Assembly (NCBI RefSeq): GCF_001949145.1 | Contig: NW_019091371.1 | Location: forward strand, 1,158,567-1,222,566 | DNA: 64,000 bases | Direction of reading: 5' to 3' | Source of the DNA: Acanthaster planci | Lineage: Eukaryota; Echinodermata; Asteroidea; Valvatida; Acanthasteridae | Part shown: positions 1 to 12,900 of the stretch, one piece after another | Position numbering within the stretch: position 1 is the first letter of the stretch | Layout: every line of letters starts with the position of its first letter | Notes under the pieces: generated by a model | Databases searched by the model: none | What the model saw: the letters and a program-made list of their open reading frames with translations, nothing else | Told to the model about the DNA's origin: nothing | Position numbers and translations under genes: made by a program

Positions 1-1887
1 TGTGTGATGGATTTCCAATGATTGTGTTCTAGAATTTCGCTTTAATTTTCCTTTCATTTTCCTGAACACCCCGATTCATATGTATATTCCTTGTGCAAGT
101 TGTCCAAAATGATCTCCATGTATGAATTTGGCACGTGCATGGCAAGCCATATACACACAGACTCTTGACCAATTAGAATTGATTAAACTGTCTCATATCC
201 AGGTGCCAGCATGTGCTTTATGTAGTGGGCATAATCACTTCTCAGCAGGCATTATCAAATATTAATATACGGTCAAGTTGCACTGTGTTGAATAGGGATA
301 GAGGTATATATGACTGGGTTTATAAAAAATAAATAAAAAGAAATATTACGTGAAAGCTACATCATGATGGGTCAAACAAGGGGGCACTTGCTGTCATCTG
401 CGAGCATGTGGCCATGTATGTGCCTACCCAGCAAGTCCGTGGCTTTTGACTGTGTCTAAGGGATGCAGATTGACAGGAAACTGAGGACACTACACCTTTG
501 GATAGGTGTAGGAATGGGATTAAGATCATGCTCAGAATCCAAAATAAATCTTGGATAAAATTCAGGCCTGCAGGATGGAAGCCAGGCTCAACTTCAATAT
601 TCTTTTGCGTATTTTAAATCCTGATGTTTGTTTCAACATTACACATTTTCATGTTATACCCACATCTTAAAAGCTTTGAAACAACAGGAAAAATTGCGAT
701 CTTTTACTAGAACTGTGCAAAGACATGACACCACTACAATAAAATTTGAAGTTTGGAAAGTTTCCCATAGAATAGAGACGAGACATCAAATCAAATGGCT
801 GTGCAATGCAATAGTTGTATATTGGGTAATTCCCAAAGGTAATACATGTACGTCCATGTGGTTTCCTGAAGAACGGTTGAGACAAGATCTCTTTAGTAGT
901 TAACCTGAAAACAGACATTTTGGTTTAGTGGTGTATCCAGGGGGATAGCTCCCTGAGGACATGTTACCAATTTTAAAAATGATTTTACAGTATAGGATTT
1001 AAAATGCGAACATTTTAGAAATATAACCTCTCCGGGGGGGGGGGATAAGTGATATTCTTTCATGGATAAAAAAATTGAAAGTCATTCTTGCAAAAAGAAT
1101 AAATTTTTCCCCTGGTCAATGTCAATCACGGACTACGCTACGAACAGTGACGTAATCATTACATTTACGTTGAGAAACCAAGTAAGCTCAACTTGTGCTT
1201 TTAAACCAAAGCATAAAACCGCTGAACTATCCAAATGCCACAACCAGTCTGTCTTTCCTCACATTTTATATCCCAAGATTTTGTGTGAAGGACCAGCACA
1301 GGTTTCATGCAGGGTTTAAACCATTACAGCCACAATGCTGATATTGTACAAACTCTGACCATAACCCTAAGTGACTGGCAAGAAATAGAGTTAAGCACTT
1401 TATAAATAAGGCCAATGGCAGCACAAATATGCAGTTAGCCGACTGCATTAGCCGAATTTATTGAAAATTGATCAACTGCAATAAGCCTTTTGCAAGTTAG
1501 ATTTGAATAAAATCACATTGAATTAAATGACAGGTTGACTGTATCTGCGATAGGACAAGCCAAATGCCTTGATCAAAGTCAAATCTAGCATCCCAATGTA
1601 ACTATTTGTGTATTATCCATGAGTTGACTTTCAACTTTGGAGAGTCCTATAACATTCAATATGAGAAAAAAAATTAAGAGAAAACTTTGATTTAGATGTC
1701 TTATATAATACTGGCCCATTTTTTGCGCTTAAAAAAACAATTTAAAACAATTCATTGCTTAGTGACATGCCAGATGTATGTCTTAAGATTTGGATGAATC
1801 ACAATAATGGCTTCCCATTTTATAGTCCAGTGAAGTCCAGTTCTGAATGCACAACTGTACAAAGCATTAAACACATACAAGTCAAAT
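1..1887. other. 3' flank of MTRES1, no gene seen
   Basis: No exon with convincing splice sites or recognisable protein similarity is visible on either strand. The open frames are short and of low-complexity composition. A reverse-strand AATAAA (TTTATT at 1457-1462), about 425 bases past the MTRES1 stop, could be its polyadenylation signal. A run of G lies near 1035. Confidence 0.5.
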
Positions 1888-2085
1888 TTACTTCTCTTTA
1901 GCAATTTTCAGATTCTTCCATCTTCTTAGAAGCACCGGTATCCTGTCCCTGCCGGTTCGATCAGTTGCTATCTCCATAACATGCAATCTCATAACTGTTA
2001 ATCCGTCACTGTTTGTATCTCCAGCCTTTGCCGCTGAGGGTGAGCTTCGTTCCAGGATCATATCTAAGATGTCTCCCTCTTTCAC
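1888..2085 (-). CDS. MTRES1: MTRES1 exon 3 (terminal)
   Basis: The acceptor reads gatAG before 2085. The exon opens in phase 0 with VKEGDILDMIL, the last strand of the S4 fold, and ends at a TAA at 1888-1890 after the conserved RRWKNLKIAKEK tail. A Ser/Ala/Asp-rich insert (residues near ERSSPSAAKAGDTNSDG) lengthens the loop compared with vertebrate proteins. Confidence 0.88.
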   Translation of the reverse strand: MKEGDILDMILERSSPSAAKAGDTNSDGLTVMRLHVMEIATDRTGRDRIPVLLRRWKNLKIAKEK

Positions 2086-5000
2086 CTATCCAATAATAAG
2101 GAAAGGCCTTCAAAAGATTATCATAAATTCCCTTTCACATTATATAATTTCAATTTCGAAAGAGAGAAAAATCAATTGACTCATTTCCTGCAGACTGCAT
2201 GCCAGGCACATACATGTACATGTACGTGTAATGCAGATCTGAGGTGGCCCAACAAATGATGTACAGGAAGGGGGCATGGGCTTCAAAGTTCAGAGGCCTC
2301 ACTATAAAAAAAAACCTGAAGCTGGCAGCAGAAATTTGATATATGTGCTCATAAACCAAGTACATGTACATGCAGTTGCACTTCTTATACGTATTTATGA
2401 TTCAGACCATCATTTGTTAGAGAACAATACTTTTAAAGCAGATAAAAAACTGCTATACCTACTTGCAGCATGTAAATTATATTGGGATTCGAAACACTAA
2501 CTGTGATATTACAACACTGAGTCTGCATGCTACCTGTACAGAATGTAATACGCCATGGGAAGGAGAGCTGCTACATGTACATGAATGTCATGCCACAATG
2601 TTTAGGGAATATCCAAGTTCAACCACCTTAGAGTAATTTTGTCCAAGTGGTCTATCAAGACAAGCCCTCGAGAAGTATAAATTTGTTCCAATATTTTTTG
2701 TCATCATTTCATGAAAGGAAAGGCATGTGAAAAAGAATGCATTCTTTTGCAAAGTTGATATCCCCATTCCTGCAGAAAAACTGCATCTGAGATCATAAAT
2801 TCAGAGATGCTGATTTCTACATAACCTAATACTGAATGACACACATGCAGTACAGGGGCTTACCTACCACTGCCCTAACATTTGTAAAGAGCATTGTAAC
2901 AAAACCAGTTGATCCTATCAACATGACAAGAACTTTAAAAGAGAAGTACATGTATTTGTTTTGACAAAATTTGTTTCAAACCAATCCTTAAGCCTGATTT
3001 TTTAAAGGTGAAGTTATCAAAGAACCATTTTGCATCTCATACAGGTACTCAAATGTACCAGTATACGCACAGGTAATATGTTGTTTGATAGTTTTGCTTT
3101 TTTTTTTCATTTTCATTCTCTTCCAAGAACATGTATTTTTAATAACACACGATCAGTGTCCAGCATGAAAGTATATAGCATGATACATATTTTTTATGTA
3201 AGCAACAACAGTATATGGGCAGCAGGCCCAGCCTATAGTGGTTGGTGAGTTTGCAGATGGTGTACTTACATTAAACATGACAACAATGTCAAATGTGTAC
3301 CTGTTTGCTTTTTTTGGCCACTTTTTCCTCATTAATTCTCAGTCTTGCCCCAAGATATGCTTCTTCTATCTTCCTGTCATTAAAATGAAATAAAAAAATA
3401 CATGTCTGTGTTATTATTTGAAGACATATATTTTACATGCAATTTTAAAACTGGAACAATAAAGACTTTGCATGGCCGCTATCTTCCTGGTACTGCTTTT
3501 GTTATGGATGGAGAGGTACGCGAAGTACAAAAGGTATACTCAGCTCTTACTGGAAAAAGGGTTTCAATCACGACCTCTGTTGAGGAAAAAGATATCAGAA
3601 AATTGGGCAAAATCAGTGCTTGTGCATATGTATAGTGCATACTGCATAAAATGTGTACAATGTAGCTGATGTGTTACATGTAGGTGTGTGATGTGATCAT
3701 AGTAGCAAAGGGTAGAACCAAATATTAAAACAGTGGCAAATACATATATGAAAACCTTTTTCAGTGTTTGCAATGCATCTTGGGATTGCATAAACAAGCA
3801 ATGCATTGTATACATAACCCTATGAAGGTAAACCTTTAGTACATCAATGTTTCAAATTTTAACATACTCAAAATCAAGCCATCCTCTTTCCACACCATAA
3901 TGCACTGTAGACTTGGGATAAAGTTATTCATAGAAGTAAAATGTTAAGTACATGTACGTACGCTGCAAATGAATTTTTCATAGAAACATTTTTTCTTCAA
4001 CTTTGTGTTCTTCTTCAATGTATAAAAACTGTTTTACATTCCTATTTGGTTAAATGCATTGAAAAGTACACTTGTTTAAACAATTAAAATTAACCATGCT
4101 TTCGTGGACAATTGAGGGCACTGTTGAGGGCACTGTTGAGGGCACTGTTGCAGTGAAGTCATCAGGGGAGCACAGAGTTCTGTGCATAGGCTTTTCTGTT
4201 CAAATTGTGAACCCAGAATTTACTTACGGGAAGCATTTTTGAGAAAGGCATTAGTGTTTGCTTATTGCTATATGCACATAAAGAATAATAAACCAGCAGA
4301 GAAGAGAAAACTGAGTTCACCCAAATCTCCCAAAATGCAGGACTTTTAGTGTACAAACCAATGCAACCTTGAGGTTGACATCACAGTTCTGCTCATAAAT
4401 ATGGAAATATCATTATCATAAAACCCCCAAAGGCAGTAAAATACCCTTTGAAAGGGTGAAACATATGTTGAAACTGAGGTTAACTGAGACACACCTTGTT
4501 TTTTTTTATCCAATCCCATGATGCAATGAGAACGTTGAAAAGTCTCATTACAATATAATTATTTAATGGCAGAATAAATAAAATGCATTTGGGGCAAATT
4601 GTAAGAAGGTGAAAAGTCTACCAGAGTAAAAACAAGGCCTGTTGGTACTAGGCACAAGGACCAGATATGACATTAACTGCATGATTCCCCCCCCCAAGAA
4701 AATTATCCTCAAGCTGCAAATAAGCAAAGGAAAATATTCAAACCTTATAAATCATTTTCTGAATAACGAAAAATGTGGAAATCAGGAAATCTATGAAAAA
4801 TACACCAAACAAGTGCTGGGACCCATCATCCCACGTTACAAGTCCAAATCACTACACACCGTGCTGTTGCCCTCATTGCCCTAGGAAATATATTTTTAAT
4901 TACAATTGTGAACAATTAAAGAAACAGTTGGGCTACATGTGGCCCCAGCATGGTCAACGCTGTGACTCTTGACAGGGTCAATGGTCTAAATTCAAATGCT

Positions 5001-6326
5001 AGCAGTACGGTGTGGCCCAGCTGAGGCAAGTCACTTTGCCACTACTTGCTTCTCTCCACCAAGGAGCACAAATACATACATGTACACATGTAGGTCCTGA
5101 GGTTATGTGGGGAACAACCTGTGACGGACTAGCATCCCATCTGTGAGGAATGGAAATATTCTCAGTTGATTCATGCCAGGGGAACCAGAGATAAATGTCA
5201 GCCTGCATGATGAGCCAGATAGTTGGGAACAGACTTGCTTGCAACAGTGGTCTTCAAACCAATTGGGCACGTCTTTAGCATATTTAGTGGAAGTGTCGGT
5301 AAATAAAAAATACATGAAAGGTCACGATAAATCATCCACTATCATGAATACCAAAATCAAACCATAACATGAACATGTGTGTATATAAATGACATCAATG
5401 ATCTTATGCATGCACATCACTACAGAGTACAGAAGTGTAATGTCACTTTGAACCAGGTTCAGTGCAGTGCAACTGAATGGAGTAAACACATGTTGCCAGT
5501 TCATGCGTTGGTTCATACGTTGGTTCTTGCGCTAAGTTTACACACATAACTGTGCACATGACTTTTCACCTCAGTACTCTATACCCTTGCAAAATTGTGG
5601 CACCAGTTCTCGAGCCACTTCCTGCAAGGGCCATACAATATGCATGCTTAACAAAGGTTAGGTAACGTATGTTCCTTCTGCAGAAGGTGTGACATACTTT
5701 CTTGAAACACCTAATCCAGCACTCAGTACAGCATCCAATCTTAAAGATGGGACAAACTGTTGTATCTCCTTCCACTCCTTAGAATTCCCTGCCTCCTCTC
5801 CTGAGTCCTCAAGCTTGCCATCAATCTCTGGATCCCAGTCTCTCTCAAGATCATCTTCATCCCTTTCAATGATGTCCTCATCCGAGTCTGTGTCCTCTGA
5901 TTGCTGTTTGCTTCCTTTACCTCTTTTTGCTGCCTTAGAAGCATGACATCTTTTATGACATGTAAATGTAGGCTTACGACAGTTGACTGATTTCTGTACC
6001 CAACGAAGCACAGGTACATGCACACTCGCCCAAATGCTAGAACATTTTGCGATGTGGTAACTCAGGCCACATACATGTACATGTAGACAGTTTTTATGAT
6101 GTTTTGAATGGAGGCCAGTCAAATGCAGACTATTGACAGTCGTGTAATTTTGATTTCTTGCTTTTAATGAGGCATTCCCTGAGGTTGGAACACACGAATG
6201 ACTATGATGACTGCCATGACTACCTAGGCCTGAGAGTACAATAACATCTTTGCTCATGACTGAGTAACAAACACGTCTCCTCCATGGTTGACCACGTTGA
6301 AAGATTCCAGAAAGCCATTGAAACAT
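1888..6326 (-). CDS. MTRES1: MTRES1 (C6orf203-like) mitochondrial transcription rescue factor, three exons
   Basis: Coding exons are 5698-6326, 3301-3373 and 1888-2085. Their lengths of 629, 73 and 198 nt join in frame to 299 residues plus stop. The joined C-terminal half is an S4 RNA-binding domain: LRLDAVLSAGLGVSRK from exon 1 continues into KIEEAYLGARLRINEEKVAK and then KEGDILDMIL. The order of motifs matches vertebrate MTRES1, including the terminal RRWKNLK block. In vertebrates the protein is a mitochondrial RNA-binding factor that supports transcription under stress and acts in ribosome quality control; that role is family knowledge. The N-terminus is basic and aromatic (MFQWLSGIFQRGQPWRRR), fitting a mitochondrial presequence. 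A strongly acidic stretch precedes the S4 domain. The N-terminal half is longer than in the 240-residue human protein and is less certain than the rest. The gene is divergent from MIS18A. Confidence 0.88.
2086..3300. other. MTRES1 intron 2
   Basis: Phase-0 intron bounded by CAG/gtacac (exon 2 side) and gatag/GTG (exon 3 side). It contains ACATGTACATGT-type tracts near 2214, 2358 and 2575. No other gene is seen. Confidence 0.7.
3301..3373 (-). CDS. MTRES1: MTRES1 exon 2
   Basis: A 73-nt internal exon with a gacag acceptor and a CAG/gtacac donor. It encodes KIEEAYLGARLRINEEKVAK followed by KSKQ, the RNA-binding helix-loop of the S4 domain. The first base completes a lysine codon begun in exon 1. 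Confidence 0.88.
4114..4149. repeat. 12-bp tandem repeat, three copies
   Basis: The unit gagggcactgtt is repeated three times without change inside MTRES1 intron 1. Confidence 0.9.
4950..5250. repeat. SINE-like interspersed repeat
   Basis: The segment has the layout of deuterostome tRNA-derived SINEs: a tRNA-like head with degenerate B-box (ggtctaaattcaaatgc), a body with cagctgaggcaagtcacttt and ctctccaccaaggagc, then gacggactagcatcccatc and catgccaggggaaccagag. The last motifs recur in altered form in both arms of the foldback element at 13.2-14.4 kb. Family membership is from recalled consensus features and is not proven. Confidence 0.55.
5698..6326 (-). CDS. MTRES1: MTRES1 exon 1 with start codon
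   Basis: Open from ATG at 6324-6326 to the donor AAGAAA/gtatgt at 5697. The 209 complete codons include a presequence-like N-terminus, a Cys/His-rich middle of unknown role, an acidic segment (EDTDSDEDIIERDEDDLERD) and the first S4 helix (FVPSLRLDAVLSAGLG). The middle part includes an ACATGTACATG tract translated as HVHV, so low-complexity genomic repeat appears to have entered the coding frame, or this part is mis-modelled. Confidence 0.78.
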
Positions 6327-6700
6327 GTTCGATGCAATGGGGATGTTTCAGTAGTTCAAGAACTTCAAAAGTGCTGGTAGATATTCAGCGAAAACGTGTA
6401 TAATGAGCGAGCGGCTAGCTGGCTGGCTTTCTCTGAGAATGGAGAATCATTGATAACGCGTGTTTCGATATTTACCACCGGCCTTGCCTTTGCATGCAGC
6501 GCCGGCGCTCAAGAGGATGTCCTAAATAGCTCCTTGCTTGAATAAAGATTATCGTATCGTAATGCACGCTGGTGTTCGGTACGGGTACCTACGAAAGCCG
6601 TCGAAGATTTTTGGACTGGTTCCCGACTCATGTCGGCAGCATTTTAATGGATCAATGATCGGCAACCAATCACTCAAATATTTTTCCCGGGAGTTTAAAA
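6327..6700. promoter_or_regulatory. Bidirectional promoter of MTRES1 and MIS18A
   Basis: The start codons of two divergent housekeeping-type genes are 374 bp apart. No TATA box is placed convincingly. The segment is richer in CpG and GC (for example gcgccggcgc near 6500) than the AT-rich surroundings. On the MIS18A side the start lies in aaaATGGCGGCC, which matches the YY1 motif (ATGGCGGC) often found over start sites of TATA-less genes. Confidence 0.6.
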
Positions 6701-6914
6701 ATGGCGGCCCGCAGTCATGATAGTGGGGTGTCACTGCGACACAACGAAAAAAACGATAATTACGAGGAGACAGACATGACAGAGGACGATGAAACAGCAG
6801 AGGATGACAACGACGTACCGGTGGTTCTGCAGTGTAAGAATTGCAACAACATAGTTGGAGATTCTATGGCTTGGGTGTGTGCAAACGATGACTTGAAGAC
6901 GATTACTCTGCACA
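6701..6914 (+). CDS. MIS18A: MIS18A exon 1
   Basis: Starts at aaaATGGCGGCC (start and YY1-like motif together). It ends ATTACTCTGCACA/gtaagt in phase 1. It encodes the acidic leader and the first CxxC pair with GDSMAWVCANDD. Confidence 0.88.
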
Positions 6915-9900
6915 GTAAGTCAACTGCTGACGCGTCGTGCTGTTGGAGGTTGTTCCATTTATTGCATTCGCGGCTGAATAAAGGGGTAATCCTCCATTCA
7001 CATTGTACAGGGATTTGCATGTTTTCTTGATGTTTTGCTGCATCATGATGAAAATAACTGAAACCTTTTCAGTATAGTGTGGAAGATATTCACTGTGCAT
7101 AAACAGTGAAATTTTGGGCATAGGCCTACAGATGGAAAGGTTAGAAGTTTAGTCAGTAGGCCTAATTCAGATTTTCCCCATATACCACAACACTACTTTT
7201 GCCCCTTTGAGTTTTGAGTGTGAAATATGGAATAGCCACCAATCAGAAAGAAGAATCAAGACTCAGTGATGTCATCCCGAACTGCCGAAAGTGAGAATAT
7301 TTCCCACCCAAATATGAATTTTGGCATTAATCTTGATAATCACGTATTTTTGTTTTGTTTTGTTTTCAGGTATTAACAAGATACTTTGATAAGCCTGCTT
7401 CTATTTTGACGTGGTTATTCTTACTTGATGTAAATTGTAATGATGTCTTTCTGATGATTAAGTCGCCCATGCTTAGGTGGTAACTTTATAATTTTGCTAT
7501 TACATTAATTGTGCCTGATATTCTGTAAAATCAATAGCACATTTACTGTATACTTTGTAGTATAATTGGGTGCAAATGCTTTAACATGTTTAATATCTGT
7601 CCAGAAAAACGGAGGGGGAAATATATTTATTACCATGAAAGCCAAATGACGAGTCACTTGCATTGCTGTGTGCAGAGCATCATTTTCATTCATAAGACCT
7701 TGGGCAAAAAAAATGCAACCCATGCTGCACAATGTCGGCAATGGAAACAGGTAAAACTATTGGGACAAAATCATATTTTGGGGAGGGGGGACCAGTACCA
7801 AAAGCCTTCTTGTGTACAGCATGGTTTTGGACGTACATGTACTGATACACTGCATGGTCTGTGTCATTAAAAATAGGTGCATTATAATTTTTTGCCAGCT
7901 GCCCTAATTTCGCCAGGCATCAGAGTTTCACAAACCACCAAGTCGTCACAAGAAATTGCATCATTTTAAATCAGATTACGCTTTGAAAACCCTATCTGCT
8001 GCCTCTTCAAAACAATCTATGGGCATAGCGGAGTAAACTTGAAGAAGAAATTGCAATCCAACTATTACAGGACGTACATGTAGTTGGGACCAAACTTTGA
8101 ATGACATGCGGTGCACGGCTTCACGCCATTAGTGGTCGGAACACCTGATTTGCATGTGCATGATTGGTTGAGGTGGGAAAACATGATGCAAAGCCTGAGG
8201 TCAGAATAACTTGCTGTAATGGGTGAATCAGTAGGTAGACTCTTAATCATAAAATCTTTGACCTTTAAATAGCAACTGCTTCTGTTAATTTATTTCACTC
8301 AAAAAAGCTCATTCATTTTCATACCCCCAAATCAAAATCCTTAAAATTCACCTGCAAAATGGCCCTGAAACTGTTTAATGAGTCCGGCCTAAGATTAAAC
8401 AAGAATTGGAGATTCTAATGATGATGGTAAGGTTGACTCACATGTGGGAAGAAAAGAGAAATTTCCCCTTCAAATCGGAAACACTTTTATTTTCAAGCTC
8501 GAAGTCACCATCTTCTTCTTAGCGGTTTAAACTGTATGCTAATGTACCTGGAGGTGATGTCACGATGCACCAGCCGCGCGCCGAGCTAACAGACCATTTA
8601 CAAAAACATGCAGTGTTGGACTGCACATTCCCACGTTTGTGTCCTAAGCAGTGCAATGTTCACTGTACAACTCAATGTGGACAAAGCTACATGTACTGGT
8701 ACATGTAGCTACTAAACATTGCACTGCTCAGGAAACAGTCATCGTCATATGCATTAAGACATTGCATGCTTTTTTGTGAATGGTTGGTTAGCTTGGCCAT
8801 GGTGTCTTGACATCATCCACTGTAGCCATGTGGAAAAAATGGTTCACTCCATTCTTGGCTTGGGCACTTTTTCACCTAAAGAACTCAGCAAGTCATACTA
8901 AAGGGTGTTACTTCATCATCCATTTCAGTAACACGTGGTGCCCCACAAGGTATGGTTTAGGCCCTTACTTTTCCTGGTATACATGATTATCTCAAATGGA
9001 ATAACATCAAAAGTATGTCTATTTTCATATGACTTGATTTTGTATAGACAAAAACAAAACATAACGATAGTCATGATCTTCAAAAGATATTGACCCCCTC
9101 CACTTATGCATGGAAACAATGATAGCAAAGGAAATTCAGCAAGTTTAAACATTACACAATGCAAATTACCCATAAAAAGAAGCCAATTATAGCAGATGAG
9201 ATGGAGGATTTGACATTACTGGCAGTAACCAGCCACACCAACTTACATGTACATGTAGGGGTCAAACTCAATAATAAATTTAAGCTGGGCAACTCGCATT
9301 AAAAGCAAACAAAATACCGGGACTGCTATGTAGAAACCTACATGTACATGTAGTTGCTCTTCTGCAGTTAAAGCGTGGCTTATAAAATATTTGTAAAACC
9401 TTGTCCTGAGTACTGCCCTACCATACTGCCATAAATAGCAGAAATTACAGTCGGAAGGGGTTCATTGGCATTCTGCCAAATTTGTTTGGAACAGGAAAAA
9501 GGAAAGTGTCACCAAAGTGCTGTCTCAGCTGGAATGAGAGCCCTTTGAACATTGCAGAGCTGCCAAGGCCCAGAGACCGACCTTCCTTTACAAATCGTCA
9601 ACAAATTTTTTATATGGACTCATGCCAGGCGAAAACTTACATTAGATAACATGCAGCAATCCCATTCATCAAGCCATCTGCACAGAGAGCTTGCTACAGA
9701 TTTTCTCTACACTGTATTTCAAAGAACCTTTGCTGATTGGAGTAACTTACCTACCTTCTGAAATTCGTCAAGCACAAAGCATTGGAATCTTTAAGACAAA
9801 ATTTCTACTTGTAAATATGGATGATATCATCGGGGGGCTATTTCATGGAAATAATGCTCTTCAGTCACCTTGCCCGTCTACGTGTTACATCCCTGCTGAG

Positions 9901-12900
9901 GAGACGAATCAGAATCCCACCAGAACCAGAACCTTCTAAACATTTAGACATATAATTTTGCTTGCCCGACGTGTAGTTTAACACTGTATGCTCAATGTAT
10001 GTCCCCAAAGGCTTGTGAAAAAACCACAAGTGTACTCGGGTGGGACTCGAACCCACGACCTCCTGCATTTAGACATAATCGGATAACAGCAGGGTCCTAG
10101 AAACTAGGGGCCTACCTTCTACCAGTCTCATGTACAGTGTAAGATCAATAAACTTTTCTGACATTCACAATGCATTGCGGGTTTGGATGACAAACAAGCA
10201 AGGCATTGTCATACTCAACATACACTGTCCTACAACCTTATCATACTTATGGAAAAAGTGTACCTCCAAAACATTATGCCATGAGAATGAAAGTCAGAAA
10301 TTTGCATCTGAATATTGTTGAAGACATGTAAGGCCATATTTTCATTTGTCAGTATTCAACATGAGAATAAATGTGCTTGGCCGGTCGTAAATATGTATTT
10401 AACCACTTGCTGCCAGGAGCCCAGTTTTGGGCATGCATAGCCGGGGTCTCTGAAATCGGACAAAGGAACTGGGCCTTGTAAGAAAAGACTGCACTCTTAA
10501 CAAAACACCAGGCTGCTGGGAATTACCAACATTTTTTCACTGTCAATAGTTTTGATAATCCAGCCTTTTTTTGAAACAGTATACCACTAGGGCATTCAGT
10601 GCAAGCGGATTACCACCGGGAACAAAAGCGCTCCACCACTGCAGCGATGAGCCACACAGCACCACTGCAGGCTAATCTTGGCCCCTATTGAAAAGACAAC
10701 AACAACGGCGCCGCCCGCACTTAATCCCACTGTGGTATTTCCTCTCTCACAAAAATCAGTATTTGTTACAATGTAGATGCTAATGAGTTGTGACGACACA
10801 TCCATGTTTACAATACCGGACTGGACTTGCAGGAAAAATGGGTAAAAAAACTGTGTTTTATTAAATTAATACAAAAACGTGTACTGCAAACAAGATATTG
10901 ATATGTGCCCCTTTTATTAGACTTGCCTCCTATGAATTGGATTCAATATGAGAAAAGTTAGCATCATTGGAGTTGGTCTTTAATCACATAATGTTAGTTA
11001 AATCTCTAAATGAAAAAAGTTGGCCATCATTGTGATGTTTATGAAAGAAATGTGTCCCAAGATCATGATGATTATTCCTTGGTTGTTTCATTATTCAGAC
11101 ATGGTCGCTGAAGATCATATTACCAGTAGTCACTGTGGTGATGATTCATGTTACATGAAAATGTCTAAATATGCTTAAATTATACTTAAGCTTGACATTG
11201 AAAAGCCACTGTTCCCCATTGGTCCATTCCAAGCCCATGCAAATGGGCAGGCCAATCGTATCATTCAACACAAATGGTTTGCTTTGTAAGACTCCCTTCA
11301 TACGCATTAAACCGGACGGTACACTTTTTTTAGAGGACTGAGCATTCGATTTGTGGCTTGGCAAACTTACGATTTGTATCTTGTGTTGAGTCACAAAGTG
11401 CCTTTTGCATAGAAATAATTGTTTAAAAATGGCAGCAATTTTTAGGACACACGGATGGTGAATGGGTTTCCAGTCAGGGGTGTAGCAACCAGGGGAATGG
11501 GGGAGGGATGCGTCACCCCAATAAACAATTTCAGTTGGCAAAGAGAGCATCGGTTGGCAAATGAATCCAAGATGGGTACATGAACAATACATGTACATGT
11601 TAGCCATTGGCATTTCCCTGTAAGTATGAAATGTACCGGTAACGTAACATGGATTTCATTTTCTGCACTTTAATTGTGATTTTACGAAGTTGGCAAACAA
11701 GTTACAAGTTGGCAAATTGACACTGGCACGCCCCCCAAGGAAAATGCCTTCATTATGCTCCTGTGTTCACTTTATTTCATACATGTACTCCAATTCAAGC
11801 TATGTCCTTATAGATAGTGTTGCACTGCAGAATTGGGATGAGGATATTTACAAACTTCACATTGCAAAGCCAATTAGAAAGAGAAAATTTGGGAAATTCC
11901 TTCCAAGAATACAAGGTTTTGTCAAGAACATGCTGACATGTACAGTCATNNNNNNNNNNNNNNNNNNNNNNNNNNNNNNNNNNNNNNNNNNNNNNNNNNN
12001 NNNNNNNNNNNNNNNNNNNNNNNNNNNNNNNNNNNNNNNNNNNNNNNNNNNNNNNNNNNNNNNNNNNNNNNNNNNNNNNNNNNNNNNNNNNNNNNNNNNN
12101 NNNNNNNNNNNNNNNNNNNNNNNNNNNNNNNNNNNNNNNNNNNNNNNNNNNNNNNNNNNNNNNNNNNNNNNNNNNNNNNNNNNNNNNNNNNNNNNNNNNN
12201 NNNNNNNNNNNNNNNNNNNNNNNNNNNNNNNNNNNNNNNNNNNNNNNNNNNNNNNNNNNNNNNNNNNNNNNNNNNNNNNNNNNNNNNNNNNNNNNNNNNN
12301 NNNNNNNNNNNNNNNNNNNNNNNNNNNNNNNNNNNNNNNNNNNNNNNNNNNNNNNNNNNNNNNNNNNNNNNNNNNNNNNNNNNNNNNGGGTGTCAAGCTC
12401 ATCCTTACAGTCATAGGGTTTGTGCATACGGTGTCAAGTTCATACTTACAGTCGTAGGGTTTGTGCACAGGGTGTCAAGCTCATCCTTACAGTCATAGGG
12501 TTTGTGCACAGGGTGTCAAGCTCATGCTTAAATTATAAACTGATTTCTGACTGGTTCACTTCTGCCATAGGTTTGTGCATAAAATGCATGGCTTATTTGT
12601 TATAATGCATTGCAAATATCAAAAAGGTTTATTAGTTTCACTTAAAAAGCTCATACCCTAGGTCAAGATCCCAAGATTTTACCAAAACAGTCCTGAAACT
12701 CTCTATTACAAATGTGCCCATTGTGGGATTCAGTGGGAACTGAAGATGCCAATGATAGTGGTTAGGCTTACTTACATTTGGGAAGAAAAGAGAAAGTTCC
12801 TGTTCAAGTTGGAAACCGCCCTGCATGTCACAGAGTTTAAAGTTGCTATTTTATTATTGTAGCAATGCGAACTGTGGGCTGATATGTTCAGGGACAATAT

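Larger units (their letters stand above)
3374..5697. other. MTRES1 intron 1
   Basis: Intron holding a 12-bp tandem repeat (4114-4149) and a SINE-like repeat (about 4950-5250). The remaining open frames show no recognisable product. Confidence 0.65.

Noticed and set aside
10020-10075. Possible tRNA gene on the minus strand
   Set aside because: Only the T-arm and variable region are present; the A-box, D-arm and acceptor stem are missing and target-site duplications mark it as a retroposed fragment.
11690-12498. Long frames across the first gap, and similar ones at 22626-23490, 34772-35602 and 48498-49439
   Set aside because: Their length comes from runs of N, not from real sequence.
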